A stretch of DNA of 64,000 nt from Capra hircus (taxonomy: Eukaryota > Chordata > Mammalia > Artiodactyla > Bovidae). Shown one piece after another: positions 1 through 10,499 of the stretch. The stretch lies in the NCBI RefSeq assembly GCF_001704415.2, contig NC_030823.1, forward strand, positions 68,524,458 through 68,588,457, in the 5' to 3' direction. The notes under the pieces are model-generated. The model saw nothing but the letters and a program-made list of their open reading frames with translations. It ran no database searches and had not been told where the DNA came from. Numbering within the stretch: position 1 is the first letter of the stretch; the number at the start of each line of letters is the position of its first letter. The translations under genes and the position numbers were made by a program.

Positions 1-365
1 CTCCCCACTCCCACTCCAAGTTTATTCATCATCCTGCTAGGGGTCTAGGGTCTCATCCTCCCTGGACTCTATCACCATAGCTCCCTTGCCTCTGGTTTCT
101 GGTTGGCCTTGGCCAGACAGGAGCACCCCCAAGTGATCCTAGAGGGCAGTGCCTGCATCCTTCCACAACTGCAACCAGGTCATGTGGTCCCCTTGCCATA
201 CCCCAGAGCTTACTGGACATCAGTATCACTTACTTCATTCTTTTTTTATGTCTTTATGTCTAGGAGATGTTAAAAAAATTATATTTTAATAAAAATTTAC
301 TATCATTTCTAGAGACATTTGCTTCAGCATCAGATATGTGTATGTGTGTGCATATACCTACTTCT
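1..365. other. no gene or confident repeat recognised
   Basis: Mixed-composition sequence with no convincing open reading frame, RNA gene or repeat that I can name. It ends at the CA microsatellite. Confidence 0.4.

Positions 366-401
<36 letters not shown>
366..401. repeat. (CA)n microsatellite
   Basis: An almost uninterrupted CA dinucleotide run, pure from 371 to 400. The open frames crossing it on both strands are artefacts of the dinucleotide. Confidence 0.98.
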
Positions 402-402
<1 letters not shown>

Positions 403-490
403 GTGTACCAGGACACAGGCAGCCTTTATTCCTTATTGTGTTATTGTCGGTCATGGTCCAAAAAAAGTTTGAAAGTCACTACCCTAGCTC

Positions 491-715
491 GCTTCCCTGG
501 TGGCTTAGTGGTAGAGAATCCTTCTGCCAATGCAGGAGACACAGGAGATGTGCGTTTGATCCCTGGGTCGGTAAGGTCCCCTGGAGAAGGAAATGGCAAC
601 CCGTTCCAGTATTCTTGCCCGGAAAATCGCATGGATGGAGGAGCCATGTAGGAGCGAGGGCTACAGTCCATGGGGTCACAGAAGAGTCAGTCACGACTTA
701 GCAACTCAACAATAA
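491..715 (+). mobile_element. Bov-tA SINE
   Basis: The tRNA-derived head begins with the typical 'gcttccctggtggct' motif. A recognisable Pol III B-box region follows at about 555-575, then the BovB-derived body and a tail ending in AACAATAACAACAA. It is full length for this family. It is known to be mobilised in trans by BovB LINE machinery. Confidence 0.95.
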
Positions 716-1054
716 CAACAAGCCTAGATGGCAGGCTAAAGACTTATTTTTGGTTTTCCCGCCACTTAGTGCTTTGAGAGTACATTAATCAGTAGTCATT
801 TCTGAGCTCGTTGGACTTGGCTCCTGCAGTTCACCCTTGTTGATTCCCAGTTGGGTTCCCCTTTCTTCTTCTTATCATTTCTCATCACCTGTTCATTCAA
901 CAACATCAGACACCAGCCATGCCTTAAACCTCTGTTAACCCTTGAGCTCTACAAAGGCTCCTGCCCCTCTGACCTTGTTCTCCTCTACCTGTCAGGGAAC
1001 AATTTGAGGGCGCGGCTTCCTCCAGCTTTTCCTTCTTCTCTCCACTGTCATGCT

Positions 1055-1205
1055 GGTTGAAGTGTGGTCCAGGCACCAGCAGATCAGCATCACCTGCATA
1101 TTATTAAAGTGGAATCTGAGGCCAGCCCAGAACTACAGGGCATTTTAACATGTTCTCCAGGTGATTTATAAATAAATGTAAGTCAGAGAAGCACTTCTCC
1201 AAAGC
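1055..1205. mobile_element. MER5A-like MITE (hAT-Charlie)
   Basis: The order of motifs matches MER5A: a 'gtggtccaggcaccagcag' start, the 'atcagcatcacctg' core, 'acatgttctccaggtgat', and an 'agaagcactt' end. It is a non-autonomous hAT-derived element about 150 bases long and clearly degraded. Assignment is by eye. Confidence 0.75.
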
Positions 1206-1554
1206 CCAGCCTGTTCTGGATGAGGACTAGGTGCTCAAGAAATGGAGGTTGGTGACTGAGGAGCTCTTGAGCCTGGAGAAGGTGGTACCCAGCTGATGGT
1301 GTGTGTGGAGGATGGGACCCCAGGAGCCCTGCTTTCCTGAAGCCTTGGTGACCAACAGGCTATCTGGGCCTTACTCTTTCCTGTCAGGAAATAGAGGATA
1401 TAATCACTGCTCCCAGTGATGTCTTTCTCATTCAGTCAGCCTATTATGGCAAAGTCCTTATGGGGGGAACCACCAGGCTTCCCAAAGAGTGAGTGAAAAG
1501 AGCATCATGTAACTAACTGGAAGGGAGTTAGACCAGGATGGGAGAGGCTGAAGT

Positions 1555-1640
1555 GACTCATCCATGGGGCTCAGTTTCCTCATCTGTAAAAGAAGGATAG
1601 TAATTTTTCTCCTGCCCACTTGTTGTAGACGTCCAATAAA
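1555..1640 (+). repeat. MIR SINE fragment
   Basis: Contains the MIR core 'ctcagtttcctcatctgtaaaa' region in forward orientation, followed by the expected degenerate AT-rich continuation. Old and partial. Confidence 0.6.
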
Positions 1641-1774
1641 GTCCTAGGTGTGAAGAGGCAGGCAGGCACCAGCCTCATTATCTGAGCAACCTCCGCTTCT
1701 GGTTTGTGTGGAGCCAGAGCATTCTACCATTTTACCATGAGTACCTGTAGGAACAAAAGGTCTCAGAAGGCCTT

Positions 1775-1890
1775 TGCAACATTTTAAAGTTTATCTCAAA
1801 TAGAGAACCAGATAATTAAGCTCATTAGCAGGAAATAATTTGCTCAGCTTGTCGAAGGTCATGGCTCCAGTCTGCGTGTGCAGCACAGAA
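1775..1890 (-). repeat. MIR SINE fragment
   Basis: In reverse orientation the order of motifs resembles MIR: a degraded 'gaaactgaggctc' block near 1810-1825, then 'taatttgctcag' and 'aaggtcatggct'. The adjoining segment to 2045 has short open frames on both strands, but no motif supports a gene. Confidence 0.5.
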
Positions 1891-2342
1891 AGCAACGGAG
1901 AAAAAGATGAAGCTGGAACGAGCCGGACGATCCCTGACCTGTCTTCTGTTTCCATAGTCACTGCGGAGCCTGCAACGCTGGGAAGAACGGCAGTGGGAGC
2001 CTGCCGTGAGGACATCCTAGCGGATGAGTAGGATCTCCGGGACATCTGTCTGGATGATTGCTAACGCTCTCAGGTAGAAGCTCAAACCCAGGCAGAATCT
2101 ACTCTACAAATTCTGTTTTTGCAAATACAAAGACTGGCTCTGAGAAGTCATCACTCCCTAAAACATACTCATTCATCCAATCAATATTTGTAGAGTACCT
2201 ACTCCGTGCCACACGTCAGCAGTCAGAAAATTACAATGCAGAAGAAACCATATTCCTCAGTTTCTAGAAGCATATCCAATTTCATCAGTTTCTCTCTTAA
2301 AGCTCTCAATGAATCTCATGACTTGGAAGATAATATCTAAGT

Positions 2343-2706
2343 AAAAAGATGAGTAGTTGCCAGGGGTTAGGAGAAAGGGAGGGATGAATAAGCAGAACAG
2401 AGAATTTTTAGAGAGTGAAACTATTCTGTGTCATATATAATGGTGGATACACGTCACTATACGTTTGTGCAAACCCATGGGAGGTTCAATGTCAAAAGTG
2501 AGTCCTAGTGTAAACTATGGACTTTGGATGATAATGATACGTCAGTGTAGATTCATCAGTTGTAACAAATGCAGCACTGTGGCAGGGACTGGTGATAACA
2601 GGAGAGGGTATGCGTGTATGCAGGCAGGGTGTTTACAGGATATCTCTCTACCTTCTTCTCAATTTTGCCCTGAATGTAAAATTGGTCTAAAAAACAAAGT
2701 CTGTTA
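2343..2706 (+). mobile_element. old L1 3' UTR (L1MA/L1MB-like)
   Basis: Matches the L1M 3' UTR pattern: 'agttgccaggggttaggag', 'tggtggatacacgtcac', 'gcaaacccatgg', 'taaactatggactttgg', and a terminal 'aaaaaacaaagtctg'. A short open frame at 2465-2707 lies inside it and is not a gene. Confidence 0.75.
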
Positions 2707-2719
2707 AATATTATATTTT

Positions 2720-3012
2720 GAAGAATAAGGATACTCACTCACACCAGTATTATTCAATATTGTACTGGAAGTCCTAGCCAGAGTAATTAGTCAAGAAAAA
2801 AAAGTCACCCAAATCAGAAAGAAGAAGTAAAATTATCTGCAGATAACATTATATTATATATAGAAAACCCTAAAGATTCCAGCAAAAACTGTTACAACTA
2901 ATAATTCAATAAAGCTACAGGATACAAAATCAATATACTAAAGTCAACTGCATTTTTATACACTAACCACAAACTACCAAAAAGAGAAATTAAGAAAAAT
3001 AATCCCTTTTAT
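2720..3012 (+). pseudogene. L1 ORF2 reverse-transcriptase fragment, left part
   Basis: Conceptual translation, with stops, follows L1 ORF2 from the 'LFNIVLEVLARVI' block, through the degenerate catalytic-Asp region, to the 'LYTLTTNYQKE' block. It is a long-dead fragment of the L1 reverse transcriptase, which copied L1 RNA at nicked chromosomal DNA. The next L1 residues resume at 5004 after an intervening BovB pair, so this and the 5004-5061 segment are one original insertion. The frame is broken by stops and the catalytic motif is not intact. Confidence 0.85.
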
Positions 3013-3596
3013 CAGTTCAGTCAGTCAGTTCAGTCGCTCAGTCATGTCCAACTGTTTGTGACCCCATGGACTACAGTACGCCAGGCCTCCCTGTCCGTCA
3101 CCAACTCTCAGAATTTGCTCAAACTCATGTCCATTGAGTCGGTGATGCCATCCAACCATGTCCTCTGTTGTCCCCTTCTCTGCCTGCCCTCAATCTTTCC
3201 CAGCAGCAAGGTCTTTTCAAATGAATCAGCTCTTCGCATCAGGTGGCCAAAGGATTGGAATTTCAGCTTCAGCATCAGTCCTTCGAATGAACACCCAGGA
3301 CTCATCTCCTTTAGAATGGACTAGTTAGATCTCCTTGCAGTCCAAGGGGCTCTCAAGAGTCTTCTCCAACACCACAGTTCAAAAGTATCAATTCTTTGGC
3401 ACTCAGCTTTCTATATAGTCCAACTCTCACATCCATACACGACTACTGGAAAATCCATAGCTTTGACTAGACAGACCTTTGTTGGCAAAGTAATGTCTTT
3501 GCTTTTTAATATGCTGTCTAGGTTGGTTATAACTTTTCTTCCAAGGAGCAAGCGTCTTTTAATTTCATGGCTGCAGTCACCATCTGCAGTGATTTT
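3013..3596 (-). mobile_element. BovB (RTE) LINE 3' fragment, copy 1
   Basis: Read on the minus strand, this is the 3' part of BovB, ending at 3013 in the family's CTGAACTGA-type repeat tail. It contains the C-terminal ORF2 coding region with frameshifts. It is 5'-truncated at 3596, exactly where the tail of the second BovB begins. The minus-strand open frame 3108-3305 is a remnant of BovB ORF2. Confidence 0.95.
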
Positions 3597-5003
3597 CAGT
3601 TCAGTTCAGTTCAGTCACTCACTCGTGTCTGACTCTTTGCAACCTCATGAATCACAGCATGCCAGGCCTCCCTGTCCATCACCAACCCCCAGAGTTCACT
3701 CAGACTCACGTCCATCGAGTCAGTGATGCCATCCAGCCATCTCATCCTCTGTCATCCCCTTCTCCTCCTGTCCCCAATCCCTCCCAGCATCAGAATCTTT
3801 TCCAATGAGTCAACTCTTCGCATGAGGTGGCCAGAGTACTGGAGTTTCAGCTTCAGCATCAGTCCTTCCAAAGAAATCCCAGGGCTGATCTTCTTCAGAA
3901 TGGACTGGTCAGATCTCCTTGCAGTCCAAGGGACTCTCAAGAGTCTTCTCCAACATCACAGTTCAAAAGCATCAATTCTTCGGGGCTCAGCTTTCTTCAC
4001 AGTCCAACTCTCACATCCATACATGACTACTGGAAAAACCATAGCCTTGACTAGACGGACCTTAATCGGCAAAGTAATGTCTCTGCTTTTGAATATGCTG
4101 TCTAGGTTAGTTATAACTTTCCTTCCAAGGAGTAAGTGTCTTTTAATTTCATGGCTGCAATCACCATCTGCAGTGATTTTGGAGCCCCCAAAAATAAAGT
4201 CTGACACTGTTTCTACTGTTTCCCCATCTATTTCCCATGAACTGATGGGACCAGATGCCATGATCTTCGTTTTCTGAATGTTGAGTTTTAAGCCAAATAT
4301 TTCACTCTCCCCTTTCACTTTCATCAAGAGGCTCTTTGGTTCTTCTTCACTTTCTGCCATAAGAGTAGTATCATCTGCAAATCTGAGGTTATTGATATTT
4401 CTCTTGGCAATCTTGATTCCAGCTTGGGCTTTATCCAGTCCAGTGTTTCTCATGATGTACTCTGCATAGAAGTTAAATAAGCAGGGTGACAATATACAGC
4501 CTTGATGTACTCCTTTCCCAATTTGGAACCAGTCTGTTGTTCCATGTCCAGTTCTAAATGTTGTTTCTTGACCAGCATACAGATTTCTCAGGAAGCAGGT
4601 CAGGTGTTCTGGTATTCCCATCTCTTTCAGAATTTTCCACAGTTTGTTGTGATCCACACAGTCAAAGGCTTTGGCATAGTCAATAAAGCAGAAATAGATG
4701 TTTTTCTGGAACTCTTTTGCTTTTTCGATGATCCAATGGATAATCCAAATTGATCTCTGGTTCCTCTGCCATTTCTAAATCCAGCTTGAATATATGGAAA
4801 GTCATGGTTCATGTACTGTTGAAGCCTGGCTTAGAGAATTTTCAGCATACTTTGCTAGCGTGTGAAATGAGTGTAATTGTGCGGTAGTCTGAACATTCTT
4901 TGGCATTGCCTTTCTTTGGGATTGGAATGAAAACTGACCTTTTCCAGTCCTGTGGCCACTTCTGAGTTTTCCAAATTTGCTGGCATATTGAGTGCATATC
5001 ACA
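3597..5003 (-). mobile_element. BovB (RTE) LINE, 5'-truncated, copy 2
   Basis: About 1.4 kb of BovB on the minus strand, with its 3' CTGAA-type tail at 3597 and a 5' truncation near 5003. Past 5003 the interrupted L1 ORF2 resumes. The pentamer TTTAT occurs at 3008-3012 and again at 5004-5008, consistent with a short target-site duplication bounding the two BovB copies together. Confidence 0.95.
3956..4812 (-). pseudogene. BovB ORF2 reverse-transcriptase fragment
   Basis: Inside BovB copy 2 a 233-residue minus-strand frame (3956-4657) remains open and covers part of the RTE-type reverse transcriptase: the 'KGVHQGCILSP' block, then the 'RFADDTTLMAES' active-site box with both aspartates present, then the 'MVFPVVMYGCESW' thumb block. 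Upstream, 4627-4812 carries the preceding block in another frame, so at least one frameshift has occurred. The apurinic-endonuclease-like N-terminal domain is missing because of 5' truncation. The full BovB protein is around 1000 residues, so this is a dead fragment. It probably escaped more stops through relative youth rather than selection. Confidence 0.85.
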
Positions 5004-5061
5004 TTTATAATTGCATCAAAAAGAATAAAATACTTAGGAATAAATTTAACCAAGGAAGTGA
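5004..5061 (+). pseudogene. L1 ORF2 fragment, right part
   Basis: Encodes the conserved L1 block around 'KRIKYLGINLTKEV', with a few changes. It continues directly from the L1 segment ending at 3012 once the two BovB copies are removed. Confidence 0.85.
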
Positions 5062-5149
5062 GTCACCTTTCTAGTTTCTTCTTTTGCCAACCCCACCCCT
5101 GCCAACCCTCCCACATAAACTCACCACTTAAGAAAGTACTTTCCAACCC

Positions 5150-5480
5150 ATCAGCTTAGTATGCTTCTTTAGGTCACCTTAACTTCACATAAACTCTTTT
5201 CTCTGTCTGGAATATCCCTTTACCCTCTTCTCTGCCTGGCCAACTCCTATTCATCCTTCAAAGCCCATCTCAGAAAATATGTTTGTGTAGCCCTCCTGAT
5301 GTCCTTGAGCAGTGATAATTAATTTCTCTACTCTACTTCTACAGCACATGATAGCATGTGGTTATATTACATGGATACAATTCATTTGGCTGTATACAGT
5401 AGCAGCCAGTACTGGGCTGAGTTTCCTGAGGCCTGGGCCATGTCTGTTTTATCTTGGTATCACTATCAGTTGGATCAAGG
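5150..5480 (+). repeat. L2 LINE 3' end
   Basis: Shows the L2 order of motifs: 'tctgtctggaatatccctt', 'tggccaactcctattcatcc', 'ttcaaagcccatctcag', and a degraded 'catgtctgttttatcttggtatc' end. Ancient, heavily diverged and non-coding. Confidence 0.7.
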
Positions 5481-5644
5481 ACAGAGCTGGAACCAGGACC
5501 TAAGCTTCTAAATCCGGTACTCTATTCATTTTGTCATTCTGCTAGAGTCTGCCTCACTTCTAGGCTTTATTAGCTGGATTCCTGGAGGCCTGTAACAAGC
5601 ATTAGCAAAAGAGAATTTGGAATCAGGATATGTTTTCTTAAACT

Positions 5645-5880
5645 TTATTTTCAGCCTCTGATTTGGAGTCCATGAAATTTGGGTTTTGTCTTATTTCTGT
5701 TATAAGTAGCTCATCTTGGGAAAATGACTCAATCTTTCTAGCTTGCCAAAACTTAAGGTTTTCCCATAAGTTAAATAGATCTAAAGAAACTTCCCCAAGT
5801 CTTTTCCATAGGGATGTTATAAATATTAGCCAAACACTTAACAAGCATCTAATAAAGCCTTATTGTGTAAAACCCAGAGT
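5645..5880 (+). repeat. MIR-like SINE fragment
   Basis: Degraded MIR-like order: 'tcatcttgggaaaatgactcaatctttct', then a decayed 'cctcagttttcccat' block and 'gttataaatatta'. The short open frames on both strands here are incidental. Confidence 0.45.
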
Positions 5881-6062
5881 GAAATTTTATCCAAGGGGGA
5901 AAAAGAGGAAAAGTCACTGTCCCTGCTCCTAAGTAATTTGCAATCTAATAGATAAGAAAAAAGTGTATTCCCTACTGACAGGGACAAAATACAGAATGTG
6001 TTACGTGTTATGAGAGAAGTGCAAGTCATGAGCTAGAGAAGCATGGAGAAAGGAATTATATA

Positions 6063-6159
6063 CTAAATCGTGTCCAGCTCTTTGAGATCCCATGGACTGT
6101 AGCCCACCATGGGATTCTCCAGGCAAGAACACTGGAGTGGGCTGCCATTTCCTTCTCCA
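6063..6159 (-). mobile_element. BOV-A SINE monomer, partial
   Basis: Reverse-complement BovB-derived SINE body from 'tcgtgtccagctctttg' to 'ccatttccttctcc'. No tRNA head is present, and part of the 'aggctcctccgtc' block is deleted. Confidence 0.85.
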
Positions 6160-6431
6160 ATAAATATACAAGTGCTGTTTAAATGTACCTTTATTATACA
6201 CTAGAAACTGAGATTTTTGAAACTTCTAAATTATGTTAAAATATTTTATAATAAGAGTCTGTATAAGTACATGAGATACTTTATTAATAGGAGGCCTGGA
6301 GAATTCTGAAGGATATTGTATGCTTCCTTAAGAATGCCAAGGGGGAAGAGTATCCATAAAACTTCTTAGTTCCACAGTAACAAGCCTCTGGGCTGAGCAT
6401 TCAGGAGACTGAACGTTATGGAGCAAGCCAT

Positions 6432-6470
6432 CTTCAGGGAGATCAGAGAACACCTCTGATCTCCCTGAAG
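6432..6470. repeat. perfect inverted repeat (17-bp arms, 5-nt loop)
   Basis: Arms 6432-6448 and 6454-6470 are exact reverse complements (CTTCAGGGAGATCAGAG and its complement) around the loop AACAC. It lies outside any repeat I recognise. It could form a cruciform or an RNA stem. It is shorter than a typical pre-miRNA hairpin, so no RNA gene is claimed. Confidence 0.9.
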
Positions 6471-7151
6471 CATTAGGCAAAGAGGCCAGGAATCCTGGCC
6501 CATAGAGACCAGTTGTGGTCCTCAGCACCATCCATATCTGTTTGGGCCACAGTCATGGGCTGTAGAGTAAAACGTCTTCCCTAGGTGCAATCTACAGGAT
6601 GCTGGGAATTATATAGAAGAAAAAGCCCAATTTTGGGAAACTTCTACCCACACAAATTAAATTCTTCTATATTGTAGAACTTCTTGGATTCTTTAACATA
6701 TTAAAGTCCGTTAGAACTTTTAAAGAGGAAAATAAATGTAGCAGTATTTCCCCAATTTAATAGACTATGAAAACTTACATTTTACAAAGCATTTCATGAA
6801 ACTGTGTCACACAGATTATTTTGGAAAATGCTCAAGAAAAGAAGGAATCTGAAACTTACCAGTCACTTTTTACATAAGTTTGCATATTTATTGTAAGCAG
6901 GTAAGCATTTGATAGGGAAGTTTGCAGACAATGTACCCTCCCTACTTGTACCTTACTGATTCACTGGAGCAAAAAGATAAAGGGCTCACAGAGAGAATGA
7001 ATGACTTATTTTAAAATCCCATTGTCTTCTCTGGCTTAATGATATTTTTCCTTCTTACAAATGCAAAAACTGATAAAAAGAAAAATGATGGACTAATCTT
7101 TCTGATCAAACTGTATTGCTGGGATCCAGGCTGATTTAAAACAAATTTAAA

Positions 7152-7178
7152 ACACACACACACACACACACACACACA
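7152..7178. repeat. (CA)n microsatellite
   Basis: Pure AC/CA dinucleotide run of about 27 bases. Confidence 0.97.
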
Positions 7179-7639
7179 GTTCTCAGAGTGTACTTCTTAG
7201 GGGGAGATATCTGCTTTTAAACTCCTCTGTGAATTTACAAAGAGCAAGGATCTGAAACAGGAATGTCAACTAGAATTCTTTGGGGCCCTGGTTCTTATCT
7301 TTTCTGTTGACTTCTCACTTACCTGGAAGAACTGAACAAAATGCAGGTGAGAATGTTCATTTGGATCCATTCATAAAGGATGTGTGAGACATTTGACCAT
7401 CTCCCCATTCAGCTGACATATATAGAGAACTGTGACTCAACATGGTTCCAGAGGGGAAAAAAAGATGGTCCTTCCCCCATAAGAAGATAAGTCGATATAC
7501 AAGGGGACAGTCTCCTCGTGGTTTTAAGTTTCGATTTCTGCCTCTGATTCCTCCCCACATCAGCGACAGTCAGTTCCTCATAAAAATAACTTTCTAAAAT
7601 TGTGCTTCTGATATTTTTTTAATACCTACATTCTCTTTT

Positions 7640-7754
7640 TCTCGTCCTTGCGCTGGATCTCCCTTGCTGCAGTGCAGACTTCTCCCGTTGTGGGATCTTA
7701 GTTCCTTGCATTGGAAGGTAGGCTCTTAACCTCTGGACCACCAGGGAAGGCCCC
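7640..7754 (-). mobile_element. CHR-type SINE (cetartiodactyl), partial
   Basis: Reverse-complement tRNA-derived head: 'gtgggatcttagttcc', 'aggctcttaacctctggacc' and 'accagggaaggccc', which is the diagnostic start of CHR SINEs read backwards. The 3' part at the left end is degraded. Confidence 0.8.
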
Positions 7755-8699
7755 TGCTGACACTTTCATGACATTTACCGCCATTTTTGCAAACCATCTT
7801 CCTTCCAGCTGTTCACACCGCTGACCACCTGCCCTGTCCTCCCTTTCTCAATCTTGCCTCACAATTTTGACCTGAATGAGAATCTCAGATCCCCAGTGAC
7901 GGCTTTCTTCCCTTCCCATGAAATGAACAGTCTCCCTGGTCCTGCCGCTCCTCCCACCCCCACCTTCCGCCCCTGCTGGCTGTGGGAGACCCCTTTCTGT
8001 GCCCCTTTGCCGACTCTCCCCTCCCTAATGGGGAGCCTCAGGCTGACGGCCCCGCCTTCCCACTCACACACCGCAGCAGTCAGTCAGTCCTGCGTGTGCC
8101 CGCGGGTTGGCAGAGAGCCTGTGAACGGGTGCTCTGTTGCCCTCTTCCACTCCCGGCTGCGGCACCTTTATCTCCAGGGTGAATGGTGGAATACAGGAAA
8201 TAGTCTCCAAAGAAATCAAGCCAATCTGCCTAGAAGGGCTTGGAGTTCCCAGAGTGGAAGTTGACGCCCGAGAATAAGGCCCTCCTTGTTTTGGCACCCA
8301 GTTGGAGAATGGGTTCAAATTTCTGAGAGAAATGACTTGAACCTAGGTGTCCACAGCTCAGAATACGCCCCGAAGGGAAGCCCGCCCTATGTCTTGCCCT
8401 GCACCCCTGCCCAGGCAGGTAGTCAGGATTCTCAGGACAGAGAAAGGCCAGAAATAGCATAAGAAACCCAGGCGAGCCATTTATATTAATCAACTGAACA
8501 TTTTCATTCTCAAAAATGAATCAACAACTAAGGATCAATAGGCACTGAGTGAAATAAGCAGCGGAAAAAGGAAGTGAAGATATCTACTGGTATGAAGATG
8601 TCTAAGTCAGCATTTTCTTCTTCCTCCTCGAAATCATCCAAAAGCACAAAGAAAGTTTTTTAAATCTCAACAAATGACATTTTTAGTGAAAATAATAGC
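7755..8699. other. no gene recognised; GC-richer patch 7900-8170
   Basis: Sequence with higher GC around 7930-8170 and open frames on both strands (for example 7854-8264), but low CpG, no splice-consistent coding structure and no motif I recognise. I see no repeat I can name. Confidence 0.35.
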
Positions 8700-8965
8700 A
8701 ACAATAATAACAATAGCTAACAATTATATAGCAGTTATTATGTTTCAGGTACTGTTTGCAAAACTTTGCACGCAATAACTCATTTAACTCCACTAAACCA
8801 CAGATATAACTACTATACCCATTTTTTTTCTGATGAAGTTATTGAGGCACAGGATATTAAATAATCTGCAGAATGTCATGGAGATAACAAATTGAGAACT
8901 AAGAGTAGAATTAAAAAGCAATTTGATTATAGAGTTCACAGCCTTAACCTCTGTACGCTGTTACT
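8700..8965 (-). repeat. MIR SINE
   Basis: Nearly full-length MIR in reverse orientation: 'aacaatagctaacaattat', 'tttcaggtactgtttgc', 'ataactcatttaactcc', 'cccattttttttctgatgaag', 'ttgaggcacaggat', and a terminal 'cttaacctctgtac' region. Strongly diverged. Confidence 0.85.
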
Positions 8966-10499
8966 ACCTTCTACATCAGATAGATTATGCACATACTGAA
9001 GAATGGATCAGGTATGGTCAAAGCAGTTTAAATCAAGCAGAAGGCAAAAAATGAAGGAAAGAAATACAGAGAATGAGGAGACGGCACAATAGTAGCATAT
9101 TTTAGAAAGTACTGGCAAGAGTACACTTAGGGAAACCAAGGCGTGTACTGAAATGCAAAATATATTTATAATTTGCAACAATTAGTATGGGTACTAAGGT
9201 AAACCAGTCTGATGGTGGAAGTTCTGTATCTTCTTGGTTCAGAGATGCAGAGGAGGTAAGCTAGAAAAAATGCAAGTAAATACACCACCACCTTCTGCCC
9301 TCCTTTATGGTAGAATACTGCACATCCAAGCTGTGATTTCAGCGAGGAATCTGTCTCTGCAGCATCAGGGAAGACTTCGGGTGGAGATAAACAGCGAGTC
9401 TTGGTGACTCACCTACACGCATCCCACCCGCCCCACCCACAGAGACCTAATGTTGGCTTTAGAAAAATGCAACTTATTAAAGGACAAAAATGGGAACTTA
9501 ACAAAGCACTGAAACAAAGATATCCAAAATAAGAGCAACAAAACTTGATAATAAATTAACAATATTTAATAAAAATTATTGCTATGAAACAGATGAAAGT
9601 TATAAATAAGCATTTCTCAGGAAATTAAATGTAATTAATTGAAGCAGTTGCCTGTATGAAGCATGATTACAAAGTAAAAGTGTGAAAACCCAGGGAGAAA
9701 AAGGAATAGGGCAACAGGAACACATAAAATAAGAGCTGGCTCATTCAAGAGAAAAATATTAAGTTGAACTATATGAAACTTCTGTGCATTACAAAATGGT
9801 CAAATCTTGGTTCTTGCATATGATTAACCTAATTGAAGGAAAAATGCAAAATAAAACCAAACCATCATAAAAATAAAAATTAAATTTGAAAAAGCACCAG
9901 AAATTATCTAGATTGTAAAAAAATAAGGAATAAAGCATATTAATAAGAAAATAAATAAAATGGAAGTAAAAAGTCAGTAAGAAATAAAGAGAAAAAAAAG
10001 ATATATGCAAGAGAGACACAAAGGAAATCCAACATAATTGCTGACCCAAAGAAGGAAACCAAAAACAAATAACAGACAAACATCTAAAGTTATCATGTAA
10101 CTAAAACTCTTCTGAAATAAAGAAAAAAAGGGCAAAAATAATAGCCAGAGAAAAGTGACCAAGAGTAGTCAAAACTGAGTCATTGCAGTAAAGTTTCAGA
10201 CTTTAAGTAGTAAACTCCTTTAGTCAGTAAAATAAAAAGATATGTCATTTTTAAGTGGGTTACAAGTAAGGATAACTCCACATTTCAATGCCAGATGAGA
10301 CTGAAGACAGAGAGAAATAGAGGCAGGCATGAAAGTGGTGGCATGTTTATTTGCTTAATAACTGTGACTACTCACCATGAGATCTAGCCTAGTTTTCTCA
10401 CTAACAAGGAATAAAGGGTGCCCATTGAAATAAAACACAAAGTCAAATTGAAAAAAAAAAAAAGTAGTGCCCCCAAATAATAGAGCAACACTTACATGA
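8966..10499. other. A-rich sequence, possibly degraded L1-type relic
   Basis: Very A-rich plus strand (minus-strand frames are Phe/Leu/Ser-rich shadows, such as 9789-10079). Scattered phrases such as 'aagagctggctcattcaagag' recall L1 ORF2 but are too degraded to assign. Includes a 13-base A run at 10451-10463. No gene recognised. Confidence 0.35.

Larger units (their letters stand above)
6170..7639. other. unassigned AT-rich sequence with a microsatellite and hairpin
   Basis: No gene or confident interspersed repeat recognised. It holds a perfect hairpin at 6432-6470 and a CA run at 7152-7178, listed separately. A small open frame on the minus strand (7357-7560) has no recognisable motif. 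Confidence 0.4.

Noticed and set aside
267..701. 144-codon plus-strand open frame and its antisense partners
   Set aside because: It runs through a CA microsatellite and a Bov-tA SINE. No domain, and the same peptides recur wherever Bov-tA is present.
7900..8170. Possible CpG island/promoter in the GC-rich patch
   Set aside because: CpG count is low relative to GC and the patch is short. No promoter motif is evident.
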